From positions 1 to 14,756 of the forward strand of contig JAIUMG010000041.1 of NCBI GenBank assembly GCA_022565655.1: DNA of 14,756 nucleotides, given 5' to 3'. A model generated the notes under the pieces. It was not told the DNA's origin. It searched no databases and saw only the letters and a program-made list of their open reading frames with translations. Position 1 is the stretch's first letter. Each line of letters starts with the position of its first letter. The position numbers and the translations under genes are program-made. Below, piece by piece: positions 6,929 through 14,016 of the stretch. Origin of the DNA: Alkalimonas sp. Its GTDB lineage: Bacteria > Pseudomonadota > Gammaproteobacteria > Enterobacterales > Alteromonadaceae.

Positions 6929-7792
6929 ATGAAACAATTCGCAATTATAATCAGTAGTATAGGGCTCGTTCTAAGCGTTGGCTTGGTCACGAAAGCCAGT
7001 ATAGCTGATGAGCGTTACATTGACGCATCAAGCTGGCAGCTAGGGCTGGCGGTTGGGCTGGGCCAGAGTTCAACGCCATTGCATGGTGCTAAAGCACTCC
7101 CGCTGCTGCTGATGCCAGACGTGAGTTACTATGGTAACTATGTGTTTTTTGACAATGGTGTCTTGGGGGTCAGCACGCCATTGGATCCGCAATGGACACT
7201 TAGTCTGGTCAGTCGGTTGAATCCGGAAAAAGGGTATTTTTATCGTTGGCATATCAGCAGTATCAATGTGATTGATCAGTCGTTCCAGTATATGCCGACG
7301 GTTTCTCAGGAGCCGCGGAACCAACAGCAAACGGAAGTGTCAGTTGATGAAGTCAGCCGCCGTCCCACTGCATTGGATGGAGGGATGCAATTAAATGGCA
7401 ATTTTGATCGGTGGTCGCTGCGCCTGAACGCCTGGACAGACATCTCCGGTCAGCATCATGGCCACCAATTGACCGCCGTGGCGAGTTGGTATCGGCAAAG
7501 TGCTTACGGTCACTGGCGCTGGAGTACGGGGTTACATTGGAAAAGTGAACAACTGATGAACCGCTATTATGGTATCTCGGTTGATGAGGCTCCGCAGTTG
7601 CAGCGTTATCAAGGCAAGGCGAGCTGGCAACCGCAAGTTGAGATGGCTTGGTCATTACCAATCAGTTCGGGTTGGAGTGTGATGGCTTTTTACCGTTATC
7701 GCTGGCTGGACCATGCAATGACTCGCAGCCCCTTGGTGAAACACAATTATGTACATAGCTGGTTTATAGGATGGAGTTACCGATTTAACTGA
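6929..7792 (+). CDS. MipA/OmpV-family outer-membrane protein
   Basis: A 287-residue predicted beta-barrel of the MipA/OmpV family (MltA-interacting protein and OmpV). A Sec signal occupies about residues 1-26, with likely cleavage after Ala-Ser-Ile-Ala. Family features are the LGLAVGLG strand near the mature N-terminus, LPLLLMPDVSYYGN, the NRYYGIS motif and the C-terminal SPLVKHNY followed by alternating aromatic strands ending Tyr-Arg-Phe-Asn. MipA of E. coli links the lytic transglycosylase MltA to PBP1B, while other members act in osmotic, metal or antibiotic responses. The role here is unknown. The ATG at 6929 has AGGG six bases upstream. The stop TGA overlaps a possible ATG of the DUF3019 gene by one base. 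Its position at the head of an operon with a two-component system suggests that it is a target or partner of that system. Confidence 0.85.
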   Translation: MKQFAIIISSIGLVLSVGLVTKASIADERYIDASSWQLGLAVGLGQSSTPLHGAKALPLLLMPDVSYYGNYVFFDNGVLGVSTPLDPQWTLSLVSRLNPEKGYFYRWHISSINVIDQSFQYMPTVSQEPRNQQQTEVSVDEVSRRPTALDGGMQLNGNFDRWSLRLNAWTDISGQHHGHQLTAVASWYRQSAYGHWRWSTGLHWKSEQLMNRYYGISVDEAPQLQRYQGKASWQPQVEMAWSLPISSGWSVMAFYRYRWLDHAMTRSPLVKHNYVHSWFIGWSYRFN

Positions 7793-8181
7793 TGAATGGA
7801 TTCGGAAGTAAAGCCATGATATTTCTGGTTTTACTATGGTCAGGCGGGTTGTCCGCGGATGAATGTAGCACTGAGCTTTGTTGGTCAGTGAGGCCGGTTG
7901 TCTGTATTTCCAGTGAGCAGGGTGAATCCTGTGAGGCCGAGCTGGCGATTTCATGGAGCAGCCCGGTGCCGGTGGATCTGTGCCTTTATCTGGCCGATGA
8001 GTTATTGACCTGTTGGCCAGAACAATTGCAAGGACGATGGCAGACATCATTACTCTGGCCAGAACAAGCGATGCTGACACTGCGAAGTGCCGAGCATACT
8101 TTGGCGCAGGAAACGTTGAAAACGGTGAGCCGTACACCAAAACGTCGTCGACGTCTGGTAGCCCCATGGAGTGTATTTTAA
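7792..8181 (+). CDS. DUF3019 family small exported cysteine-rich protein
   Basis: A 129-residue protein with a hydrophobic N-terminal signal and a mature part of about 107 residues. It resembles DUF3019: a VRPVVC segment, a Cys-x-A-x-L-x-I-x-W pattern, LCLYL, LLTCW and a basic RRRR stretch just before the C-terminal Trp-Ser-Val-Phe. Six cysteines (25, 30, 38, 47, 64, 74) could form three disulfides, fitting a periplasmic location. No catalytic motif is visible and the function is unknown. Two starts are possible. The ATG at 7792 shares one base with the upstream stop and gives an n-region with Lys7. The ATG at 7816 (Met9) has a better Shine-Dalgarno, GGAAG at 7804-7808, but lacks a charged n-region. 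The stop TAA overlaps the response-regulator ATG by one base. Confidence 0.75.
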   Translation: MNGFGSKAMIFLVLLWSGGLSADECSTELCWSVRPVVCISSEQGESCEAELAISWSSPVPVDLCLYLADELLTCWPEQLQGRWQTSLLWPEQAMLTLRSAEHTLAQETLKTVSRTPKRRRRLVAPWSVF

Positions 8182-8876
8182 TGAGTAACGTATTGCTGGT
8201 GGAAGATGATCAGCGCTTGGCTGAGTTGGTGCAAAGTTATCTGCAACAACATGGTTTCGAGGTGGAGATTCAGGGGAATGGTAGTGCAGTTGCAGACCAT
8301 TGCACTCGTTTTAAACCTGACTTGATTATTCTGGACCTGATGCTGCCCGGCCTTGATGGTTATGGCGTTTGTCGGCAAATTCGGCCAAGCTTTACCGGGC
8401 CCATCTTAATGCTTACTGCTAAACAAAGTGATATTGATCAGGTGCTGGGGCTGGAGCTGGGTGCAGATGATTATGTCATCAAGCCGGTTGAACCCAGAGT
8501 GCTGTTGGCAAGGATCCATGCGTTATTGCGCCGCCGGCAGCCAGCAGAACCCGATCATCACTATGAATTGAGCTTTGGTGTGTTGCAGTTGAAGCGCCGG
8601 GCTCGGGAGGTTTTCCTGGCGGGTGAGCGGGTGGATTTAACCAGCTACGAGTTTGATTTGCTCTGGATGTTGGCTCAGCATGCAGGCCAGACGGTACGGC
8701 GTGAAGAGATCCATCAACAGGTGATCGGCCGTCCATACGATGGTTTGGATCGCTCCGTCGATGTTCGGGTGTCTCACCTACGAAAAAAACTGAATGATAA
8801 TACGGAAACCCCCTTTCGTATTAAAACCGTCTGGGGGAAAGGGTACTTGTTTGTTGCCGATGCCTGGGCAAGCTGA
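8181..8876 (+). CDS. OmpR/PhoB-family response regulator, RstA-like
   Basis: A 231-residue DNA-binding response regulator. The receiver domain (about 1-118) has the acidic pair Glu8/Asp9-Asp10, phospho-acceptor Asp52 in LDLMLPG, Thr79 and Lys101 in KPVEPR. A winged-helix effector domain fills about residues 130-228 (LTSYEFDLL, RSVDVRVSHLRKKL, VWGKGYLF). The segment GPILMLTA...GLELGADDYVIKPVEPRVLLAR resembles the RstA branch. The ATG at 8181 was chosen because GGAG (8168-8171) sits nine bases upstream and it gives the standard receiver start; the frame extends upstream to 8013 but there encodes no domain. It would be phosphorylated by the kinase encoded next, with which it overlaps by one base (TGATG). 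Targets probably include this operon's own promoter, by inference. Confidence 0.93.
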   Translation: MSNVLLVEDDQRLAELVQSYLQQHGFEVEIQGNGSAVADHCTRFKPDLIILDLMLPGLDGYGVCRQIRPSFTGPILMLTAKQSDIDQVLGLELGADDYVIKPVEPRVLLARIHALLRRRQPAEPDHHYELSFGVLQLKRRAREVFLAGERVDLTSYEFDLLWMLAQHAGQTVRREEIHQQVIGRPYDGLDRSVDVRVSHLRKKLNDNTETPFRIKTVWGKGYLFVADAWAS

Positions 8877-10111
8877 TGCAGCGGTTGTTTATTCGGTTCT
8901 ATCTGTTTTTACTGATCTTATTAGTAGGCTTAGGCTGGAGTATCGAGCAGCTATGGCAGCTGTGGTCGGACCCAGACTTACCGGCTTCGGTACCTCATTG
9001 GCAGCAGCAAATTCAGTTAAGTTTGCAGCATGAGTCAGCGCTTGAGCTGAGTGAGTCTCTGGCCATGCCGAGCCAGATGCTGGCTTCCGGCAGTGTTCAA
9101 TGGTCTGACTCTGAGTGGCAGGCTTTGCAGCAAGGTGAGGTGTTGCCCTTTTTCACGCACGGTTCTGAGCTGTATCTGTACGGCATGCATCAGGCAGAGC
9201 TATGGCAGTTCGGACCCATTGCGCTGGAGACAGAGTCACCGCTACGGTTAGGTTTAAGTGTGTTGTTTTTTATCTTGCTGGGTATTGCCGTGGCGCTTTG
9301 GCTCTGGCCATTAGCACAAGATATTAAGCGGTTACAGCGCGACCTTGCGTTGATGGGACAGGGGCAATCGTCAACCGTATCGGTGCCAGCTCATTCGATG
9401 TTGGCGCCGATTGCCGATAGCGTGCGGCAGATGCAGGCTCAGATCCAGCGCTTATTATCATTGCAAAAAGAAATGACGCATGCCGTATCGCATGAGTTGC
9501 GCACTCCTTTAGCCCGACTGAATTTCGCCTTAGAAATGGCTCAGCATCTCCCCGAGCAGGAACGTCAGTTGATGCAGCAAGATGTTCGCGTGCTGCAGCG
9601 ATTGGTGGACGAGATGCTTGATTATGCCCGCTTGGAAGTTGCTATGCCTGCATTACAGCCAAGCTCAGTCGATGTGGTGGAGCTGCTGCACAGCATTCAA
9701 GAGCAGTTAGCGGTGCTACCAGGCCCTGCGATTGAGCTACAGCTGCCAGCGAGATGCAGCTATGCAGCTGACGGCCATTATCTGGAACGGGCGATCGTCA
9801 ATTTGTTGCAAAATGCCAAGGGGTACGCCAGGCAGCGTATCGTGGTAAGCCTGGAGCAAAAGAATGGCGAGTTGTGGTTGCATGTTGATGATGATGGGCC
9901 TGGTGTGGCAGATGAAATGCGACTGCAAATCACCAAACCCTTTCAACGACTGGATCAGCCGAGGCGGCCCAATACGGGGGGCTTTGGCTTGGGGCTGGCT
10001 ATCGTCTGTCGTATTATGGAGTGGCATCAGGGTCGTTTGGTGATCGGCACCGCCCCACTGGGTGGTGCCCGCTTTAGCTTGGTGCTTATTGCGACACCCA
10101 GGGTCGCTTAA
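8876..10111 (+). CDS. Sensor histidine kinase, RstB-like
   Basis: A 411-residue inner-membrane kinase. There are two membrane segments (about 4-22 and 125-145) with a periplasmic domain of about 100 residues between them, rich in Gln, Leu and Trp and lacking any recognised sensor fold. A HAMP-like stretch follows (about 146-195). The H-box is AVSHELRTP with phospho-acceptor His206. The ATPase domain shows the N-box NLLQNA (309-314), the G1 box DDDGPG (338-343) and the G2 box GFGLGL (369-374). All are intact, so an active kinase/phosphatase is expected. Its partner is the regulator encoded immediately upstream. The signal is unknown, but co-encoding with two envelope proteins suggests an envelope or cell-wall condition. 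The start has little Shine-Dalgarno and probably depends on translational coupling. The last four bases overlap the converging DUF3334 gene. Confidence 0.92.
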   Translation: MQRLFIRFYLFLLILLVGLGWSIEQLWQLWSDPDLPASVPHWQQQIQLSLQHESALELSESLAMPSQMLASGSVQWSDSEWQALQQGEVLPFFTHGSELYLYGMHQAELWQFGPIALETESPLRLGLSVLFFILLGIAVALWLWPLAQDIKRLQRDLALMGQGQSSTVSVPAHSMLAPIADSVRQMQAQIQRLLSLQKEMTHAVSHELRTPLARLNFALEMAQHLPEQERQLMQQDVRVLQRLVDEMLDYARLEVAMPALQPSSVDVVELLHSIQEQLAVLPGPAIELQLPARCSYAADGHYLERAIVNLLQNAKGYARQRIVVSLEQKNGELWLHVDDDGPGVADEMRLQITKPFQRLDQPRRPNTGGFGLGLAIVCRIMEWHQGRLVIGTAPLGGARFSLVLIATPRVA

Positions 10112-10782
10112 AGGCCAAGATCTTTCAGGAAATCTTCATCCACATCGGGGCTGACTTCATCGGCCACTTCATAACTGCCCTGCTGAGCATTTTCCAAGAT
10201 ATCATCCGGGTTTTCCCTGGCTGTTTTTTCAAATTCATGCAGCTGAATAAATTCGGTTTTATCCATCGCCAGTTCCAGATAAAAAATATTGTGCTCGGGG
10301 GTGTTAAAGGTCACACGACGAGCTTGTGGCTGATCCAGCTGGGTATTGATTAGGATCTGCACCTGCTTATTGATCGCCATCATTTTTGGTTGGCTTTGGT
10401 TGATGGAGGTTTGCAGATCGTGGCGCACTTTATTGGTAAAGTCGCCGACGATTTGATTCATCAGTTCGCCCATCACATTACCGACCTCATCCGAGGTATG
10501 AAACTGAGCCAGCTCAGACTCAGGCATGCCCATACTCATCATGTACTTGCGATAAATTTCCATGGCTGCTTGTGAGGTAAAGTTAATCACCACCAGCCCG
10601 GAAAAGCCGCCATCAAACAATACAAAGCAACCCAGATCCGGACGCAAACACGTTTTTTGGATTTTTTGCACCATGGGTGAATAGGCAACATCCCGATTAC
10701 CGGCTGCAGACAGCACTTCGGTCAATGACTGACACAAGGTCAGCAGGATATCTTCGGTGGCGACGACTTTGTTTTTCTTCAT
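10108..10782 (-). CDS. DUF3334 family protein, CheX-like
   Basis: A 224-residue soluble protein resembling the DUF3334 family of Shewanella and Vibrio. No signal or membrane segment is seen. Residues 98-113 hold two successive Glu-x-x-Asn motifs: EVGN (Glu99, Asn102) and ELMN (Glu106, Asn109) followed by QIVG. CheC/CheX phosphatases, which dephosphorylate CheY-type regulators, use an Glu-x-x-Asn pair in a similar helix. The preceding LFDGGFSGLVVINFTSQAAMEI stretch also fits a CheX-like fold. The C-terminal 35 residues are acidic. A phosphatase role in chemotaxis or signalling is therefore an inference. The gene converges on the sensor-kinase gene with a 4-base overlap and follows the SLC13 gene by 81 bases. 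A possible -10 box TATACT (10813-10818, minus strand) suggests its own promoter. Confidence 0.75.
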   Translation of the reverse strand: MKKNKVVATEDILLTLCQSLTEVLSAAGNRDVAYSPMVQKIQKTCLRPDLGCFVLFDGGFSGLVVINFTSQAAMEIYRKYMMSMGMPESELAQFHTSDEVGNVMGELMNQIVGDFTNKVRHDLQTSINQSQPKMMAINKQVQILINTQLDQPQARRVTFNTPEHNIFYLELAMDKTEFIQLHEFEKTARENPDDILENAQQGSYEVADEVSPDVDEDFLKDLGL

Positions 10783-10863
10783 TATTGCACTCTAGACAGC
10801 TATTTTGTGAACAGTATATGCTGAAACATCAGGCTGCGCCTAGTCTTGGCCAAAACTGTTCCT

Positions 10864-12786
10864 TTACAAGGGCCAGAAAAAGTGGAGTGCCGGAATGGCG
10901 GCAATGATCACCAGTACTTGCAGAGGCAGCCCTAATCGCCAGTAATCGCCGAAATGGAAACCACCAGGCCCTAGGATCAGCGTGTTGTTCTGGTGGCCAA
11001 TTGGCGTCATGAAAGCGCAGGATGCACCTACTGCCACAGCCATCAAAAAAGGGTCTGAGTTGACGTCCATCTGATGAGCAAAGCTTATGGCAATAGGGCA
11101 CATCATAGCAGCCGTAGCCGCGTTGTTCATAAAGGATGTCAACACCATGGTGAGCACCAGCATTAATATCATGGCCTGAGTGGGATTGTTGCCACCAAGA
11201 AGCTGCAATAGATTGATGGCGAGCAAGTCGCCGGCACCGGTACTGGCCATGGCTCCGGCAACTGGAATTAAGCAGGCAAGCAGGACGATGACCGGCCAGT
11301 CAATAGCGGTATAGACTTTGCGCAGTGGCATCACTTTAAAGATCATCACCAGCATCATGCCAAAAGCAAAGGCTATGGCTGCAGGCATCAAGCCAAAAGC
11401 TGCCCCAATAACCGCGCCCAGCATAATGAGCGTGGCCAGGATGGTATTGCGCTTCTCTGGGACCCGTATCTGCCGTTCAGCTAAGGGCACACAGCCAAAC
11501 TCGGCCGAGAAGGTGTTCAGGGCTTCCTCCTGACCTTGCATTAACAGCACATCGCCAGCCTGTATAGCGGTACGCCGTACCCGCTTAATAGAGCGACGGC
11601 CATGGCGTGATAACGCCAGCATGTGGATATTAAATCGGGTTCTTAGGCCTAATTGAGCCGCCGTTCGACCAATCAACTCTGAGTTTGGCAACACGGCCAA
11701 TTCAATTAACGTCACTTCTCCCCGGCGCTCTTTATCTTTCTGTTTCGCCTTTTCTTTCTCTTTTTCTTTCTCTTTAGTTGTCTCAGACTCTGTGCTGCTT
11801 TTCGTTTCTGGAACGATCGATTGACTGACTTCAGCGGCTTGTTCAGCTGCGAGCTGTTCTTTTTTTTCTTTCTTTTCTTTTTTGGCTTCCTGATTGGCCA
11901 GGCTTTCTTCCAGTGATAAATCGTAACTGGTCAATAAGCTACCCAGAGACTCAGGATCTGCTTCAATCACCAGGACATCTTCGGCGGTAATCTGATAGTA
12001 GCCCGGCGGTGCTGGTGCTCGGTAGTTATTACGCACGATGCCAACGACTTGTGCATCCTGTTCTTCAAGAGATTTTTCCAGCTCGCGGATGCTCATACCG
12101 CAGACTTTGCTTTGTTCAGTGATGCGTATTTCGGTCAGGTATTTACTAGTCTCAAAGCTGCTTATATCTGAACGCTTTCGTACTGGCACCATGCGCCAAC
12201 CGATCAGGGCAATGAAAACAACACCCAATAGCATCACCCAAAGGCCAACCGGGCTAAAATCAAACATGGCGAAGCCTTCGGCTTTATAGTCGGCACGAAA
12301 GCTGGAGACGATGAGGTTAGGGGGGGTGCCTATCAGTGTGGTCATGCCACCAAGAATAGAACCAAAGGCAACAGGCATCAGTACTTGCCCAGGCGCGATA
12401 CCAAGCCGTCCCGAGACCTGAATTGCAATTGGCATCAACAATGCCAGAGCGCCAACATTGTTCATAAAGCCTGATAAAATAGCAGCCAAAGCCGTCAAGG
12501 CTGCAATAGTCAGGGTTGGCCCGGTTTTGGCTGGCAGAAGCCGTTGTGCCATCACATCAACTGCGCCGGTGGCTTGCAATGCCCGGCTTAGCACCAGAAC
12601 GCAAGCAACGGTAATGACCGCTGGGTGGCCAAAGCCCATAAAGGCTTGCTCTGCCGGAACCAAGCCTACCAGTACACAGGCCAGTAAACTGGCTAGAGCA
12701 ACAATATCATGACGCCAGCGATCCCAGATAAACAGAACCACGGTAATGGTTATAATCACCAGAATCAGTAGTTGCGACAGTTCCAT
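10864..12786 (-). CDS. SLC13-family permease with two RCK_C domains and a charged linker
   Basis: A 640-residue inner-membrane transporter of the SLC13/DASS group (sodium-coupled dicarboxylate, citrate or sulfate carriers). The N-terminal half holds GFMNNVGALALLMPIAI (106-122) and the substrate/sodium loop LIGTPPNLIVS (151-161). The C-terminal half holds the repeat counterpart SFMNNAATAAMMCPIAI (551-567) and TPIGHQNNTLILGP (594-607). Between the halves are two RCK_C (TrkA-C) domains, about 210-290 and 355-432, each ending in a DVLxI/DVLLM strand. They are separated by about 60 residues (297-356) made almost wholly of Lys, Glu, Ala, Ser and Thr, which is unusually long and charged for this position. 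The ATG at 12786 has AAGG seven bases upstream. Substrate is undetermined; no sulfur or carboxylate metabolism genes are adjacent. Confidence 0.9.
   Translation of the reverse strand: MELSQLLILVIITITVVLFIWDRWRHDIVALASLLACVLVGLVPAEQAFMGFGHPAVITVACVLVLSRALQATGAVDVMAQRLLPAKTGPTLTIAALTALAAILSGFMNNVGALALLMPIAIQVSGRLGIAPGQVLMPVAFGSILGGMTTLIGTPPNLIVSSFRADYKAEGFAMFDFSPVGLWVMLLGVVFIALIGWRMVPVRKRSDISSFETSKYLTEIRITEQSKVCGMSIRELEKSLEEQDAQVVGIVRNNYRAPAPPGYYQITAEDVLVIEADPESLGSLLTSYDLSLEESLANQEAKKEKKEKKEQLAAEQAAEVSQSIVPETKSSTESETTKEKEKEKEKAKQKDKERRGEVTLIELAVLPNSELIGRTAAQLGLRTRFNIHMLALSRHGRRSIKRVRRTAIQAGDVLLMQGQEEALNTFSAEFGCVPLAERQIRVPEKRNTILATLIMLGAVIGAAFGLMPAAIAFAFGMMLVMIFKVMPLRKVYTAIDWPVIVLLACLIPVAGAMASTGAGDLLAINLLQLLGGNNPTQAMILMLVLTMVLTSFMNNAATAAMMCPIAISFAHQMDVNSDPFLMAVAVGASCAFMTPIGHQNNTLILGPGGFHFGDYWRLGLPLQVLVIIAAIPALHFFWPL
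11719..11898 (-). repeat. Low-complexity Lys/Glu-coding tract within the SLC13 gene
   Basis: On the plus strand this stretch is almost pure pyrimidine in two blocks (about 11745-11778 and 11857-11885), with many TTTCT/CTTTT units. On the coding strand these read as runs of AAA/AAG and GAA/GAG codons, giving Lys-Glu repeats. Such polypurine tracts can change length by slippage, but unit length is not regular enough to call a tandem repeat. The tract stays in frame and the protein continues normally on both sides. Confidence 0.6.
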
Positions 12787-12808
12787 CCATGCGCCTTAGC
12801 CATGAGCG

Positions 12809-12826
12809 GCCATAAAAGGTTATGGC
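12809..12826 (-). repeat. Perfect short hairpin in the SLC13 leader
   Basis: GCCATAA (12809-12815) and TTATGGC (12820-12826) form a perfect 7-bp stem with a 4-base loop, 22 bases upstream of the SLC13 start. AGCCAT at 12798-12803 could pair instead with ATGGCT at 12822-12827, so two mutually exclusive stems are possible. A weak promoter candidate overlaps it (minus strand TTGCGA 12853-12858 and GATAGT 12830-12835, 17-base spacer). If that promoter is used, the hairpin lies at the start of the transcript. No regulatory role is shown. Confidence 0.3.
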
Positions 12827-12932
12827 TTCACTATCCGATAAGATGAAGCATTTCGCAAGATGAGTTGTTGTTTTGCCAAGGTACTTTTTTTTAGCTTTAT
12901 TGCCCGGAACATAACGGGAAAGCAGCTTTATT

Positions 12933-12941
12933 TGGTATTAT
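12933..12941 (+). promoter_or_regulatory. Candidate extended -10 promoter for pyrC
   Basis: TGGTATTAT matches the extended -10 pattern (TG, one base, then TATTAT). It lies 43 bases upstream of the pyrC ATG, giving a short leader of about 37 bases. No good -35 box is present, which extended -10 promoters tolerate. E. coli pyrC is controlled by CTP-dependent start-site choice and a leader hairpin that hides the ribosome site. I do not see a convincing equivalent hairpin here. Confidence 0.4.
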
Positions 12942-12984
12942 ACATCTAAGTATATCGACTTCCCCTGCGGACTCTGGAGCTTTT

Positions 12985-14016
12985 ATGGATCAACTTATTC
13001 TGCAAACCCCTGATGATTGGCATTTGCATTTTCGCGATGGCGCGATGTTACTCGATACAGTGCCTGCAACGGCGCGCACTTTCCGCCGGGCTATTGTGAT
13101 GCCTAATCTGGTTCCTCCGGTCGCCAATGCAGATATGGTGGTTGCCTATCGTGAGCGAATTTTGGCTGCCCGACCAGCTGGCAGTGAGTTCGAACCATTA
13201 ATGACATTGTTCCTGACCGACAAAACCAGCGCAGCAGATATCGCGGCGGCAAAGGCGGCCGGGGTTATTGCTGCCAAATTGTATCCGGCTGGTGCCACTA
13301 CCAACTCCAGCGATGCGGTCAGCGCTTTGGATAGCCTGTATCCAGTGTTTGAAGCCATGGCTGAGCAAGGCATGCTGTTGCTGGTGCATGGTGAAGTGAC
13401 TCATGCCGACATCGATATTTTTGATCGGGAAAAAGCCTTTATCGATCGCTATCTGCAACACATCGTGGCGCGTTTACCGCAATTAAAAGTGGTGTTTGAG
13501 CACATCACCACCGCCGATGCGGCTCAGTTTGTGTTGGAGGCATCCGACCAGGTAGCCGCGACTATCACGCCACAGCATTTGTTGTTGAACCGCAATGACT
13601 TATTGGTGGGCGGCATTCGGCCGCATAACTATTGTTTGCCGGTGTTAAAACGTAATACCCATCAGCAAGCGTTGCAAGCGGCGGTGGCCTCGGGCTCTAA
13701 AAAGTTTTTTCTTGGAACGGATTCAGCACCGCATGAAAAACACCGAAAAGAATCCAGTTGTGGTTGTGCCGGTTGTTACAGCGCCATGAGTGCGATTGAG
13801 CTGTATGCTCAGGTATTTGATGACTTGGGATGTTTGGATAAACTGGAAGGCTTTGCCAGCCACTATGGCCCGGATTTTTACGGCTTGCCGCGTAACAGCG
13901 GTACCATCACATTGCAACGCCAGGATTGGACGCTGCCAGAACAGCTGACCCTGTCAAATGGTGAGGCCATAGTGCCTTTTTATGCTGGCCAAACGCTAAA
14001 GTGGAAACAGCTTTAG
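12985..14016 (+). CDS. pyrC: Dihydroorotase (class II, PyrC)
   Basis: Catalyses reversible cyclisation of N-carbamoyl-L-aspartate to dihydroorotate, the third step of de novo pyrimidine synthesis, in the cytoplasm. The 343-residue length matches the E. coli type (348). Zinc ligands and catalytic residues are in place: His13 and His15 (DWHLHFRDG), the lysine to be carboxylated, Lys98 (AAKLYPAGATTNS), His135 (LVHGEV), His173 (FEHIT) and catalytic Asp246 (LGTDSAPH). The ESSCGCAGC segment (256-264) typical of this class is also present. The start is fixed by GGAG at 12976-12979, five bases before the ATG, and by the N-terminal fit to the family. The stop codon TAG overlaps the converging comM gene by 4 bases. 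No other pyrimidine gene is adjacent, as is usual for dispersed pyr genes in gammaproteobacteria. Confidence 0.97.
   Translation: MDQLILQTPDDWHLHFRDGAMLLDTVPATARTFRRAIVMPNLVPPVANADMVVAYRERILAARPAGSEFEPLMTLFLTDKTSAADIAAAKAAGVIAAKLYPAGATTNSSDAVSALDSLYPVFEAMAEQGMLLLVHGEVTHADIDIFDREKAFIDRYLQHIVARLPQLKVVFEHITTADAAQFVLEASDQVAATITPQHLLLNRNDLLVGGIRPHNYCLPVLKRNTHQQALQAAVASGSKKFFLGTDSAPHEKHRKESSCGCAGCYSAMSAIELYAQVFDDLGCLDKLEGFASHYGPDFYGLPRNSGTITLQRQDWTLPEQLTLSNGEAIVPFYAGQTLKWKQL

Noticed and set aside
7655..8167. Minus-strand open frame of 170 codons opposite the DUF3019 gene
   Set aside because: Its translation matches no family I know, and the opposite strand holds well-supported genes with tight overlaps.
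8013..8180. A longer response-regulator frame beginning upstream, inside the DUF3019 gene
   Set aside because: The extra 56 residues have no domain, while the ATG at 8181 gives the normal receiver start and has GGAG nine bases upstream.
11745..11885. The pyrimidine-rich blocks as a tandem repeat array or CRISPR-like element
   Set aside because: There is no regular unit or spacer structure. They are in-frame Lys/Glu codons within a continuous gene.
12903..12917. CCCG...CGGG inverted repeat upstream of pyrC as a regulatory hairpin
   Set aside because: The stem is only four base pairs and lies upstream of the likely transcription start.
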